Assembly: GCF_022605725.1 (NCBI RefSeq)
Contig: NC_065553.1
Coordinates: forward strand, 8,370,001 to 8,434,000
From: Anthonomus grandis grandis
Taxonomy: Eukaryota; Arthropoda; Insecta; Coleoptera; Curculionidae
Direction: 5' to 3'
DNA: 64,000 nt
This document shows positions 11,801-22,600 of this stretch, one piece after another. Positions within the stretch are counted from its first letter, which is position 1. The number at the start of each line of letters is the position of its first letter. The translations under genes and the position numbers were made by a program. The notes under the pieces are model-generated. The model was not told where the DNA came from, did not search any database, and saw nothing but the letters and a program-made list of their open reading frames with translations.

Positions 11801-12086
11801 TTAAATCTGACAATTTGAAGTACTCACTAATGGTATATAATATTGCTAAAAAAAATATTTTTTAGGAGTAATATGCAAGACCCAACAAAAGGCTGATAAA
11901 ATGATGCACCATAAATTCTGCCTGATTGATGAATGTGATACAGGCAGTTCCAAGGTGTTTTTTGGTAGTCTTAACCTGACGGCCCAGGCCTTTTGTAAGA
12001 ACTTTGAAGCACTTATTTTAACAAATAACAAAGATATCATTCAGAGGTTGAGCCAAGAATTTGAAGAATTGTGGCAACTAATGTAG
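5882..12086 (+). CDS. zuc: Zucchini / mitochondrial cardiolipin hydrolase (PLD6)
   Basis: A phospholipase D-superfamily endonuclease of the outer mitochondrial membrane that makes primary and phased piRNAs. Two exons, 5882-6299 and 11866-12086, join at phase 1 (donor G|GTAAGA, acceptor TTTTAG|GAG) to give 212 aa, close to the family length. Residues about 5-24 form the N-terminal membrane anchor. Cysteines 46, 56, 66 and 70 fit the zinc-finger insert of Zuc. Exon 2 carries the single HKD motif (H154-x-K156-x4-D161) followed by the GSLNLTAQ block and the downstream Glu. One HKD motif per chain means it must dimerise. The 5.6 kb intron holds at least three transposon remnants. The poly(A) signal is AATAAA at 12227-12232. 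Identification rests on motifs and exon continuity and is strong. Confidence 0.93.
6392..8517 (+). mobile_element. TIR element with DUF7869-like transposase remnant, in zucchini intron
   Basis: Near-perfect terminal inverted repeats of about 27 bp, beginning TATACTGCCG, lie at 6392-6418 and 8491-8517. They bracket a coding remnant on the + strand and AT-rich subterminal DNA in which short pieces of the terminal motif (CATCCTAAG, GAACC) recur. I could not define a target-site duplication. The internal protein belongs to the arthropod family usually annotated as DUF7869 domain proteins. I infer that this protein is the element's transposase, because the repeats bracket it tightly. Confidence 0.65.
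6804..7888 (+). pseudogene. DUF7869-like protein, frameshifted
   Basis: Open segments at 6804-7223 and 7304-7888 belong to one protein. The first has a CxxC-x-CxxC-like region (EECELCEEF, DCENCDKW) and then SVDLQKIIMLPR. Between them, in a third frame, is a LWHEVVSGR-like block and a WLDNC block. The second segment gives NKNWAFFTFL, then KYFETGHTFMSAD and a C-terminal region ending FHFWENLPCDR. The family shows D..., D-N-x-x-x-Q-N-K-N and G-H-[ST]-F signatures, which suggest an RNase H-like DDE fold. That is inference. Frameshifts near 7210 and 7300 kill this copy. Confidence 0.6.
8805..10190 (-). pseudogene. Non-LTR retrotransposon RT remnant in zucchini intron
   Basis: On the minus strand, 9720-10180 translates in pieces to the RT N-terminal blocks (SDGIPSFFLND, SPELRKTGKITPIYKKGD, ENYCEISIL), the finger region of jockey-like elements. 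About 8805-9035 gives motif A (KAFNRVN) and the GVPQGS-like block before motif C. The stretch between (about 9050-9700) no longer reads as RT and may hold another insertion. A 16-bp tandem duplication at about 8905-8936 also disrupts the palm. It lies antisense to zucchini. Confidence 0.65.
10262..11659 (+). mobile_element. hAT element with 8-bp target-site duplication
   Basis: The element at 10270-11651 is flanked by exact direct repeats AGTAGAGC (10262-10269 and 11652-11659), the 8-bp target duplication typical of hAT. Imperfect terminal inverted repeats begin TAGGCCTGGATTA on the left and CATGGCCGGATTA on the right (read inward). They are followed on both sides by GC-rich GGGGCCCGGGGC-like sequence. 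The left end runs straight into the middle of a transposase, so 5' internal DNA has been deleted. Confidence 0.88.
10333..11508 (+). pseudogene. hAT transposase (ZMYM1/DUF4371-like), N-terminally truncated
   Basis: A long uninterrupted frame of 391 codons covers the C-terminal half of a hAT transposase of the zinc-finger MYM-type 1-like group. It opens with PCFAHSLNLVG and the TRWSCREDAAKAL block of the catalytic core. It ends with the hAT dimerisation region (YVSIPIQIPANCECERSFSKL, residues about 325-350, through LSSLTLMCIEGDVL). The N-terminal BED/TTF zinc finger and the first catalytic Asp are missing because coding starts immediately inside the left terminus. The annotated ATG is therefore not a real start. 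Absence of stops suggests recent insertion or amplification as a defective copy. Confidence 0.82.
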
Positions 12087-12226
12087 GTTTTCCAATACTT
12101 TTTTAAGTTTTGATTTAGTTTGAATATTAAGAGTTTATTGATTGCTTGCATTATAATTGCTGATTAATATCTTCGTTTGATGAAATTTTAGGAAATGTAG
12201 GGAGCTAACATACTTATTACTTTTTC

Positions 12227-12232
12227 AATAAA
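12227..12232 (+). terminator. Poly(A) signal of zucchini
   Basis: AATAAA about 140 bases after the zucchini stop codon, at the expected distance for a short insect 3' UTR. Confidence 0.6.
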
Positions 12233-12839
12233 AAAAATCTAGTCTACAATACTAGAATTGTGTTTGTATTGTAATAAAATTTGGATTATTCAGTATTCAG
12301 ATATTTTTATTGCAGATGTAATTATCAGGTAGGTAATAATAGTCATTTACCAGCATAGATATAAAAGTGGCAAAATGTGGTGATTTTCACAAAAAATAAT
12401 TGCGTTCTTAATTATTAAAAAATAGTAAAGCAGTGATTAATTAGGAACCTTGAAACAAGTACTGCCATAAGAATTATAAAACCATACATTCTCATGATCA
12501 AAAGTTAACCAAATTACGTAGCACCTGTAAAAAAGACAGTCGTAACGATTTTAATTGATTAATTTTAATAATATATTAATTTTTAAAAGGCTATAAAAGA
12601 AAAGCGAATGAAATATTTTTAAATATTTTTTTATTAAATGTAACGAATAATAAATTGTGCAACCTTACAAAAATATAAAAATCACTATTGACTAGATCAT
12701 TTCCTCTACAGTAGTGAGATCCTTATCCTTTAAACATCAACAATACTTACGATAATACTATTTTTTAGTACTACCACTTTGTACCATATTGTTTTAAATC
12801 GAAAAAAATTGTATTAACGTTATATAAAATTATTTAGTG
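12233..12839. other. Convergent spacer between zucchini and ARL13B
   Basis: AT-rich, no coding signature. A TTTATT at about 12629-12634 reads as AATAAA on the minus strand and could end the ARL13B transcript about 200 bases past its stop. Confidence 0.5.
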
Positions 12840-15501
12840 TCATTCAACATCAACTACACAAATACCATTCATATTATCCTCCCTATTTATTTGGGCTTTA
12901 CTTTTTACCCTTAAAGCAGGCAATTTTTTAGTCTCTATATCAAACCTCTCTCTTGATGTATGAGGGGCATAAAAATCACCACCTGGCCCCACAGAATTGC
13001 CACTTATGGTAAATATCCTTTCATTAGCAGTTTTGACATTTCTGGGCAATCTTAAGGGAGTTACTTCGATAACGTTATTCTCAATTGGAAGAAATTCTTT
13101 TGATGGAACTATCTTAGAAGGTCCAGTTTTATTCCTCCTCACTTTGGCGCTTTGGGAGCGTCTCATTTCCTTGTTCATTTGTAACTGGTGCTTTACAAAC
13201 TGTACAGCACTTTTTGGCCTCTCTTTTTCCGTGGAATAATCTCGAACGTGGTAGATTTCTGGGAATGTTATTGAAGAATCTGAGGTACTATTATCAATCT
13301 GTTCACTCTCTTCTGGATTAGGGTAGAAATCTATCACATCTAAGTCTTTAATGGGTTTAATTATTTGGCTATTTTCAGCGCTCATTTGAGATTCGTACTC
13401 TGACATTGTCTGAATCGCGTCTGGGTCTTCAATGTTTTCTAAGGCGGCTCTTTCGGCCCTGATTCGTTGGATGCGTTCGATCATCTCTTCTTTATTTTTG
13501 ATTTCCTGTTCTAATATGTCCATTGTAACTCTTATGTTAAGTCTCTCATAATTGTTGTGTATATGGTTTATAATCCATTGATATCCTTCTTTTATTCCTT
13601 GGTCAGGTTTTTTATAGTTTATCTCGTTTGCGCTAAAACGAACCACGTGTTAAAATTAGATTATAACAAAAAATATTTTGGTGAATAGCAAGAATAAATA
13701 AATACAAACCCTTTTTTATTTAAACAATTAAAAAAAAAACAGGTAAAAAGTTACAATAAAAATTCTATAAAGAACAATATTTCAAAAAATTGTAATAAAA
13801 GTTTTATCTTATAACACTGAAAGACTTTGGGCTCTAAAAATGCAATATCTCTAATATGAGAGCTACGACCTTATGGATGGTCTTGTTGTTGAGTTTCGAA
13901 GGAGGATTTGGACAAAACTGTTGGAATTTTCCTGATAGTGCTTATAAAAGCTGAGATATCGACTTCCAAAGTTTGGGATTTTTCATTTTTAGGGTGTACC
14001 CCCCATATCAAATTTTTTGATGGTATACTATCCAGACTAAATGTCACTAAATGATGCTTTTGTTTTAAGGTTTAAAATCTCATTAAAAATATCTTCAAAT
14101 AATTATGGTCATACAAGAAACATTGACAGTATCAGAAAGCCTAGAATAATAATTAAGGACATCATTATGCTCTTCCAATTATTTGACTAAAAAAAGAATG
14201 ATTGATGGAAGAAAATTTGGCTTCAATGAAGAGTAATTGGCAAAGTTATATTTAAAAGGTTATAGGATTTAACATACAGATACATTTTAACAATCTAATA
14301 GAGATTGTGTTAGACTTTTAGATAGGGCCTTGCAGTTTTTGTGAACAAATTAAGCCTCTTTTAATATTGCTCTTGATGAATTCAAAATGATTATTTAAGT
14401 TCAGTTAGAACATATTTCAAATCCTAGGTATTTAATGAACAAAATATAATGTTCAACCATTGAATTTTGTTCCCAGAAATTGACCAAAATAGAGCTTTTG
14501 AATATAAAAAAAATTACCACAACTGCCAATTTCTTTTTAAATAGCAGGTGAGAATTTGATTACATAGTTTTTCACTTCAGACCTAACAATTTAAACCAAA
14601 ATGTCAAAAATTTTCCTTTGATTTAAAGGATGTAGGCCACTTCCAACCATGTCTGTCACTTGAATTTATTGATTATGATAATGGAAGATCAAATTTGTTC
14701 CTAATCAAATAACTTAAGAATAATATAAGCAGACCAATGTATATTAATAAAATAGGTTATTGGAATTGAACTAATTATTTCCAAGCTTTTCCATAAATGT
14801 TTTTGCCTTTTTTAGAATTTTTTTTACATTCTGTATATCTAGTAATTAAAATTATTAGAAATATATGATACATACCAACAACTTTGTACTAAAGTAGGAC
14901 ACTTGTACTTATTGACGAGTTTCTCAATTTTAAGGCACTCAATTATGTCAATTTCATCAAAGGCACTTTCTTGATCTTGCTTATTAGCCAGAATAAGTAG
15001 GGGTTTTCCAGTGATCTTGTCACTACTTAAGATTTCCTCTAAAACTGTTGTCACCTCTTGGAAGCGATCTGAATCGCATGAATCAACCACAAAAATTACT
15101 CCATGCACATCAACAAAATATTTGTGCCATATTCCTCGAATGTTGCGACTCCCACCTAAATAAAAGATTCTAAAAAATGTTTAAAGATATATGCTTAATA
15201 TCATTTACCTAAATCAAAGATTTTAACGTTATAATGCAGATATTTTAGCTCTATAGCGGAAAAGCCAATGGTTGGAATGGGATAGTCTATAGGTTGTCCT
15301 GCTAGGCCTTTGGCAGCAACAGTTTTACCAGCATTATCTAAACCTACTAGGAGTAGTGATATGGTTTGTCTGAAAGGGTGAAAAAGCAACAATAAATTAC
15401 TGATATTATCTATTTATTAAATATGATGATTATTAGCATAAGGGTTGTGGTGTTTAATACCTTTTTACTCTTCTGGTCTCTTGGCAGCAACTATTTCCCA
15501 T
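12840..15501 (-). CDS. Arl13b: ADP-ribosylation factor-like protein 13B
   Basis: Ciliary small GTPase that in other animals acts as exchange factor for ARL3 and is needed for ciliary signalling. Four exons on the minus strand, 15461-15501, 15209-15369, 14876-15155 and 12840-13632, all with GT-AG junctions, join in frame to 424 aa (human about 428). The start MGNSCC offers palmitoylatable cysteines like the CC of the vertebrate protein. P-loop GLDNAGKT is at 23-30, switch I Thr in PTIGF, switch II DLGGSRNIRG from 66, and NKQD at 125-128. As in ARL13B orthologues, the usual catalytic Gln after DxGG is absent. A charged coiled-coil (about 185-225) and a long basic tail follow the G domain. I do not see an RVxP ciliary targeting motif near the C-terminus. 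No other ARL has this long C-terminal extension, so the assignment is firm. Confidence 0.94.
13633..14875. other. ARL13B intron 3; no embedded gene recognised
   Basis: 1.24 kb AT-rich intron. No ORF with a recognisable domain and no repeat that I can name. Confidence 0.6.
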
Positions 15502-15622
15502 GTTAGACCAACTACCTGCATTTCTATTTGAATTGTTTGTTTGTTGTCTGGATGACTTTATTTATTACAGAATTTTCAAAAATCAAAATAAAACAAATTA
15601 TTGACATTGACAAGAATGACAA

Positions 15623-15817
15623 GTGAATCTCGATGTCAAAAAAGAACTAATTCATAAAGGCTGTATCACACTGTCGATTGCGATTGTGTGCGCTTACAAT
15701 TCAGAAAGTTCAGTTCCCGATTGTGTTGAATTATTGAAGAAAGTACAAGAATTATTAATGGATAATTCAAACTTGCCTGTAAAATTTGATCCAAATTATA
15801 TGAAGTACTTCATCTAA
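15623..15817 (+). CDS. Small open frame divergent from ARL13B, unidentified
   Basis: An open frame of about 60 codons (KGCITLSIAIVCAYN ... LLKKVQELLMDN ... FDPNYMKYFI) starts about 120 bases upstream of the ARL13B ATG on the opposite strand. Its composition looks protein-like: mixed codons, an amphipathic LLKKVQELL helix and a defined stop. Yet the only in-frame start near the 5' end is non-ATG (GTG at 15623), and an ATG at 15615 is in a different frame and stops quickly. It may be the end of a gene with an unseen 5' exon, a decayed gene, or chance. I do not recognise the product. Confidence 0.25.
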   Translation: MNLDVKKELIHKGCITLSIAIVCAYNSESSVPDCVELLKKVQELLMDNSNLPVKFDPNYMKYFI

Positions 15818-15839
15818 AAAGATCAACGCATAGGAACAC

Positions 15840-17376
15840 TAGGTATAGTAGTGCTTTGGCTTCCGCATATTACATGCCCATACAATTTGAAAGAAGAATA
15901 TAGTTTAACATTATCTTAAGTATATAATATAGTTATCTTAAAGTTTGAAAAAATGTCTTTAAAAAACTAGAATAAATTATATTTCGACAGCTCGTCTAAA
16001 AAATCATTGTATAAGAACTATAGGTAAACCTATATTATAAGGATGTGCTTTTTTTAGATGCTTATAGCGAAATTATCTTGCAATATGACCAGGGATTATA
16101 TAGATAATTTATATCTGTAATCTACAAATCTAAATTAAAAGTCAAACTAATCTATAAAATTGCAAATTCACAAAAAATACATATTCAGTCCTTGATATAT
16201 AAAGGTAATAGACATATAATCTCCATCATTCTTATAAATAAACAATAAAACAGCAAATAATAATTTATACCAAATTAAGCAAACTATTTCAAACTGGTGA
16301 TAAACAGTAACTAATGTGATTGCGATATCATATCAATTATCTTATTAATAGCAATTGATTTCCTCCTGATTCTGAAAAGTAGAAAAGGTTATTGCTTTGG
16401 GGCCTATAACGTACATATAAGACGATTTTAAAAATCCCAAAAATATCCGAACAACTAGAATTTCGTGAATTTAAGTGAACCGAATAAGTTGATACGAAAT
16501 AAAACTTAGTAAAGCTACTATAGCTTTAATCTCATCCACATACATATCATCAACAATACATATAATCACTATATAGTGTTTTCAGGTGCCATTTTGGTAT
16601 TATCAAAATAAAAATACTCTCGGTCGGAAAACAATTTCAAACCAAACATGCAATGTTTTGCATTATTTCAAACCAAATAATGCATTCATGGACTGTTATT
16701 GTAAATCTCAAGTCGTGGATAACTTTAATGTGCTGACTATTAGTCTGTTGCTAATAATAAGGAATAGCTAGTTTCTTGGATACCGGTATAGGAAAAGGGC
16801 TTCGTAACTTCGTATTCAATGGATCATTGCCCCTTAGATAAGAGGTACATAACGCCGTTACGTGCCTGTGATCCATGAATTGTGTGTACGATTCATAGAT
16901 CTACGATTATGAAGTGTACCCACTTAGTACACTAAGTAGAAGTAAGTTTTCAGAAAGAATTTTCTTTGCTTTGTAAGGTAAAATGTTCTTAAATTCATGT
17001 AGTATTTTATATTAACAATTTTTGAGAAATATTATTTACATGTGTATTAAAGGACAACTTTTTATCCATGCAGAGACCAGGTTCTTAAATTACATAACCC
17101 ACTCTAACTCAACATGATTATTATTGACCTTATTTGATTTTATATTATTCAATTTGATAACACATTTTGAGAACAAAATTGCCCGGGTTTTACTACAATT
17201 TACAGAAAGTAAATTCGTATTAGCTCACTCTGACATTTGGTGCAGGTCATTGTTAATTAAATTTAAAGCCTCAGTCCTCCACTTAAAAAGTGTTAGTAGT
17301 TTACAATTATTAATGGTCACTCTTAGAACCTGTTGCCTTTTAATAATGTAGCTATCACACCAATCATTAGTTGTTA
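15840..17376. other. Intergenic AT-rich DNA, no gene recognised
   Basis: No domain-bearing frame or clear repeat. A 61-codon frame at 16586-16771 and a 75-codon frame at 17124-17351 have low complexity and no family signature. Confidence 0.5.
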
Positions 17377-18675
17377 TAAAGGGTGTTTTTTTAGAGGCGG
17401 AGAACTTTCATTTGGCAACACTTTTTTTTATGACAGCCGACCTGACAGTTCTGGATTATTTTTAGATTAGTTTGGTTTGGCAATTCATCATGAACAGACT
17501 CACGCCGGAGCAACGTTTCCAAATTGTTCAAATTTATTTTGAAAGACATGGTTCTATTCGAGAAAGACATCGGGCATTACGTGAGTTTTATGGTGCTCAT
17601 AATCGTCCTTTAGAGAGATTAATTCGAGAAACTGTTGATTGTTTTCGCAATACTTTTACTCTAGTCGACAATACGCATGCCGTAAGACGCCGTACAGTGC
17701 GCACGCAACAAGCGATAGCTGCTGTGCAGCATAGTGTTGATAATGATTCAAATGTGTCAATTCGTCGTCGTTCTCAACAAGTGAACTTATGTCCATCCAC
17801 TTTATGGATAATTTTGCGCAAAGATCTCGGATTGCGAGCATATAAAATTCAACTTGTCCAGGAGTTGAAACCCCAGGATCATGTTTTGCAAAGTACATTA
17901 GCTGAATGGGCGGAAGAAAAGATTGCTGTTGATCCACGATTTCATATGAAAATTTTGTTCAGTGATGAAGCACACTTTTGGTTAAATGGCTATGTAAACA
18001 AGCAGAATTGCCGAATTTGGGAGGATGAGAATCCACGAGCTGTTGGCGAAAAAAGGTTACATCCAGAAAAACTAATCGTTTTGTGCGCTTTATGGGCCGG
18101 TGGAATCATTGGTCCTTATGTCTTCAGAAATGCTGATGGTCAGAACGTTACAGTAAACGGTGAGCGATACAGAAACATGATAACCAACTTTTTTGTGCCT
18201 CAATTGGAAGCCGTTGCAGAAATGTGGTTTCAGCAGGACGGTGCCACGTGCCATACAACGCCCCAAACAATTAATTTACTGCAAGAGACATTTGAGCAAC
18301 GAAAAATTTCAAGGAATGGACCTGTAAACTGGCCAGCTCGTTCGTGCGACTCGACGCCATTAGATTATTTTCTTTGGGGCTATGCTAAGTCGCATGTCTA
18401 CGCTGATAAACCCGAAATACTTGAGCACTTGGAAGCCAACATACGACGCGTGATTGCCGAGATACAGCCTGCAGTACTGGAAAGAGTGTGTGAAAATTAG
18501 ACCTCTAGATTACGCCACGTACGCGCCTGCCGTGGGGTCACGTGCCCGAAATCATTTTTAAATATTAATGCCAAAAAAAATTCTTTAATATAAAAGCAAA
18601 TTCGTTCATATCAATAAAATATTTTGTGTTTAATTTCATTTTAAAGTTCTCCGCCTCTAAAAAAAACACCCTTTA
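17377..18675 (+). mobile_element. Structurally intact Tc1/mariner-superfamily element
   Basis: Terminal inverted repeats of about 30 bp, opening AAGGGTGTTTTTTTAGAGGC, lie at 17379-17408 and 18643-18673. TA dinucleotides flank both ends (17377-17378 and 18674-18675), the Tc1/mariner target duplication. The 1.29 kb interior holds one full-length uninterrupted transposase. Intact ends plus an intact frame make it a possible autonomous copy, the best-preserved element in the window. Confidence 0.92.
17490..18500 (+). CDS. Transposase, DUF4817/DDE Tc1-mariner type, full length
   Basis: A 336-aa transposase from the ATG at 17490. The longer reading from 17472 needs a non-ATG start, so I reject it. 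The N-terminal helix-turn-helix (RFQIVQIYFERHGSIRERHRALREFYGAHNRP, split here as two blocks around residues 8-39) matches the DUF4817 domain of this group. The DDE catalytic core follows: first Asp in LFSDEAHFWLNG, second in WFQQDGATCHTT, third in the WPARSCDSTPLDYFLWGY block. The third Asp comes 37 residues after the second (36 between). An alternative acidic residue in PLDYF sits five residues later. The C-terminus is complete (LERVCEN). I leave the exact DDxD subgroup open. Confidence 0.9.
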   Translation: MNRLTPEQRFQIVQIYFERHGSIRERHRALREFYGAHNRPLERLIRETVDCFRNTFTLVDNTHAVRRRTVRTQQAIAAVQHSVDNDSNVSIRRRSQQVNLCPSTLWIILRKDLGLRAYKIQLVQELKPQDHVLQSTLAEWAEEKIAVDPRFHMKILFSDEAHFWLNGYVNKQNCRIWEDENPRAVGEKRLHPEKLIVLCALWAGGIIGPYVFRNADGQNVTVNGERYRNMITNFFVPQLEAVAEMWFQQDGATCHTTPQTINLLQETFEQRKISRNGPVNWPARSCDSTPLDYFLWGYAKSHVYADKPEILEHLEANIRRVIAEIQPAVLERVCEN

Positions 18676-19695
18676 CTATAATAGTTTAATTTCGCTCGTA
18701 ATAACTTTATGTCAACTGTAACAAATATTTTTGTCATATCTATTAATACAGAGGAACAACAATTTGTATCATACATATATAGACTATACTATATCTATCA
18801 CTGGTTATTTTTAAAACAACTGTTGTACGACTATTATTTATTAGGCCGAAAACCGGACTGAAATTTTGAAATGATATTCCTACTCAAAAGATAGTCAAGC
18901 ATTTGAACCTTTTTTTTCTAAGATGCGGTTGATAAAACATTGGATAGTTTTAAGAGTTGTTATCACTTACTTTAGGCACAGGTGTTCTAAGGGCTCTTTT
19001 CCAAACATCAGGAACGAAGCTAGTAGAAAGCGACTTTGATAATGTGATCTAAGGGTTATAGGCAAAAAGCGATACAAGCTTTTAACATTTTTATAAATGT
19101 TTTTACTCCTACTGCATTGCTCTTTATACTATTTATAACTCTTAGTACATCATTTATTTCTCAATTATCTTTCATGATCTCAGTTTAGGCTTGATTAAAT
19201 ATTTTGTAGGATATAGATCAAAAGAATACTTTAGAACGATGGATTTATATAAGTTGATTGACATTACGATCCCTATGAGATCATTCTCAGGACTATATAT
19301 ATATCGTAGATCGTCTTCGTTAATAATAATAATAATTGTAAAACCATAATAAGTACAAAGATATATAATTTTTTGGGGGTCTACAGTTTTAAAATTTTTT
19401 TAACCATTTGGACAAGATCGCATGTTTCTGTGAATAATTTGAGAATTTTGGCTATTCTTTAGAATCATATTTTTAAAATGTTATGCGACTGTTTTAAATA
19501 GCTCCGCATGCATCTTATCGCCATCATGCATATACCAGTCCTAATCTATTCCTTAGAGGTTAACGACTAATCAATAACATAACATAACCTCTATTCTTGA
19601 CCTTGACAAAAACAATAACAATGGTGTTATTACTTACTTTATTCTCCATAATAGCCGCATTTAAATTTAAAACCTACTGCGAAATGTGATTCACC
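18676..19695. other. Spacer upstream of B3GNTL1; no gene recognised
   Basis: AT-rich DNA with a short (TAA)n run near 19320. It probably contains the promoter of the glycosyltransferase gene, but no element is distinct enough to call. Confidence 0.5.
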
Positions 19696-22600
19696 ATGCA
19701 TGAAAAGAACCACCTCATCGTAAGTAAATTCACATATAATTACATTAATTGTACCTACAAATTTTTAGAGCATTATTATACCAATTTATAATGGGGCCCC
19801 ATGGATAAGACGATGTTTTGAGAATATCCTTAAACAAACAGCCATAGGAGTGTTGAAGCTTGAAATATGCGTGTGTGACGACTGTAGTAGTGACAACACA
19901 CCACAGTTATTAGAAGGTTGGAAAACCACTTTTGAGAATTTTGAAGTCCCATTTAAAATGTATAGAAATGAGGATGGTAATAAAGGGGGTAAGTTAACGT
20001 AGTAAGTTCATATTCTGATAAGTCAACCTGTTTCAATCCCAGATAAATTAAGGAGATTAAATTATGGTTATGTTTAAAATTATTGTTATGTTATGTTTAA
20101 ATATGGCTATTTTTTATTAAATAAGTTATGTACTTCTTACAACTTCCACATATGGGAAGCTATTATCAAAATTATTTTTTTTTATGTTATAGAGGTATTT
20201 ATGTTTTTGTGTGTAGCATTAATTTTTTTTAGTTTGTCCACAATAATTCTAAAAAAACCACTAAAAAATATTAGAAAATATATAATTATGTATATACATA
20301 TTTATCTATTATGGATTGCATCATTTCCTAAAAAAAGATTGAATATAATTCTCACATCCCATAATGCATGACAGTAAAATAATTTATTAGCAATAAATGC
20401 CATATTTCATCCCGACAAAGTTCAGAATTAGTATACTAATCATAGAAGAAAATAAACGATGTGCAAACTGCATGTTTGTTTCTTTTTTTTTCCTCACTAC
20501 AAAATATACAATTGTTAAAAAGTTAAAATCAAAACTTTGAACACCTAACTTATATATAGAATAAATGAATGTATATCCAACCCAACTCCTTTAACCCTAT
20601 CAAATTTAAACCAAAATTTACCTAAAGACCACGGTGATTTTTTTCTTATCTTGTGACATTTTCTACATTTGAGGCCATTATTTGCAAAACTTGCTAATCG
20701 ACAAAATCATGGAATTTCTTTTTTTTATTTAAATTTTTAAGGGGAATCAAATGATAAAATCAGAATTTTTCAAAAGTCTCTTTTTAGCATGTAAATACTG
20801 AGAAGAAAATTACAGTTATATGCAGAACTAGCTCTTTGCTTTGACGTTTTGCTGGCAAAACTCGCTCCTTGTTCTGACACCAATGAATTGTTACTTGTTA
20901 AATCACGTGATTAACACGCGGTAGCAGCTGTTGTAGGGTTGTTTACAAAAACTTTTTTCGGAATGTCATTTAAGTATTTTTTATTTAAGCAACTACACAG
21001 CTATTTTTTTGGCGAATAAGAAAATTTTTTTTTTTATTAATATGGAGTTAGTTGGTGAAAATGTTATGTCTGTTAAACCTAGTCCACAGGGAAAAGGACA
21101 CAAAAAACTTCTTCAGCCAGAAACGCATAAAAGGAATGTTGCTAAACTTGCTAGGTAAGTACTTCATCTTAAACTTATGATTTTGAACTTGTGCGGTAAT
21201 CGTTTGAGTTTTATTGCAGTGTCAGTTGTTTTTTTTTTAAATTTCTTTGTCTTTTTTTTAAGTTGAGTAGGGCTAACAAAAAGTTTACTACCCGTGAGTC
21301 ATGAGTTGTATCGATATTATGTTTTATGTATGCAGCTATTGTGTAATTTTTGTCAATTTATATTGTTACAGAAATACACCAAAAGCTCTTCCGGCTTTTC
21401 CAATTTTTGGACATAATGGACGATCCGGATTACCATATTATTGTTCCACACTCACAATGAAGCAAATTAAAGATTTTCATGCCTATCTTTACCAGTCAAA
21501 AAAAACAAAATTAGCCAAGATCTTTTGATATTAACGTGTTGTCAGGGAGAAAAACCAAAAAGGGGGAAATCTAATCATGCTGCAGTGTCAATAAAATACC
21601 ACGTTCGTCTGAGTAAAGGAGAGATGATTAGAGTTTGTGCCAAGTTTTATGTTTATAGAGTTTATGCCAAGGAATTACAAATTTAAGCAAGGACCGCATA
21701 CAAAGAATTGTAAGAAATTTTGTTGTAACAGGAGAGATTTGGTATCTCTCCGTAACGTAGGGGTGGTGATAGAGTGGGTCCAAAAAATGACGAAAAACGA
21801 AACTGCATCAAACAATTTATAGAATCCATTACATGTACCGAGTCTCATTACTGTAGAAAAAAGACGAGTGTGAGGATTTACTTGCCATGTGACTTAAATT
21901 TTAAGAAACTTTTTAACTATTATCGCCAGAAAGTTCCACAGCCTATGCATGTAAAGATTTCTTATTTTCGAAAGTATGTGAATGCTAAGTACAATATCGC
22001 TTTTGGAACTCCGCTAACTGACTGTTGTTCTACTTGCTTAAGAACAAAGGAGCAGCTAGAAGTAGCAACTTCTTTAGATGTTCGACAAAACTTAGTCACT
22101 CAGCGTCATGTTTATATCGCAAAGGCAAAGGGTTTTTTCAAACTGCTTAAAAATCCTGAACCCAACACAACTTACTTTTCATTTGACTGCCAGAAAAACT
22201 TGGCACTGCCAAGACTACCTGATCAAGCAGCATATTTTAGCCAGCAAATCAACTATAATAATTTTACCATTGTCGCTGGAACTTCTAAAGATAAATTAAG
22301 GCCAAGCAATGTGTTTTCTTACTTGTGGACAGAAATTGATTTCCGCAAAGATTCTAATACAATTGCATGAGCTTTGCGACATGCTCTAAATAATTTTGAT
22401 TTTGATCCCAGTATAGAATAAGTTCGTTTGTTCACTGATGGACAAAACAAAAACACGAATATGATGGCAATTTTGGCTTATTGGCTTCTAGAAGAAGCGC
22501 CGAAACATATTATACAAATTGAACTGATTTTTCCGATCGTCGGTCATTCCTTTATTCCGCCTGATCGCATCTTCGGCCTTATAGAAAAAGATATTAAAAA

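Noticed and set aside
12997..13239. 80-codon + strand frame
   Set aside because: Antisense shadow of ARL13B exon 4.
20093..20371. 92-codon frame rich in Ile, Phe and Tyr
   Set aside because: AT-driven intronic frame in B3GNTL1 intron 2, membrane-like only through base composition.
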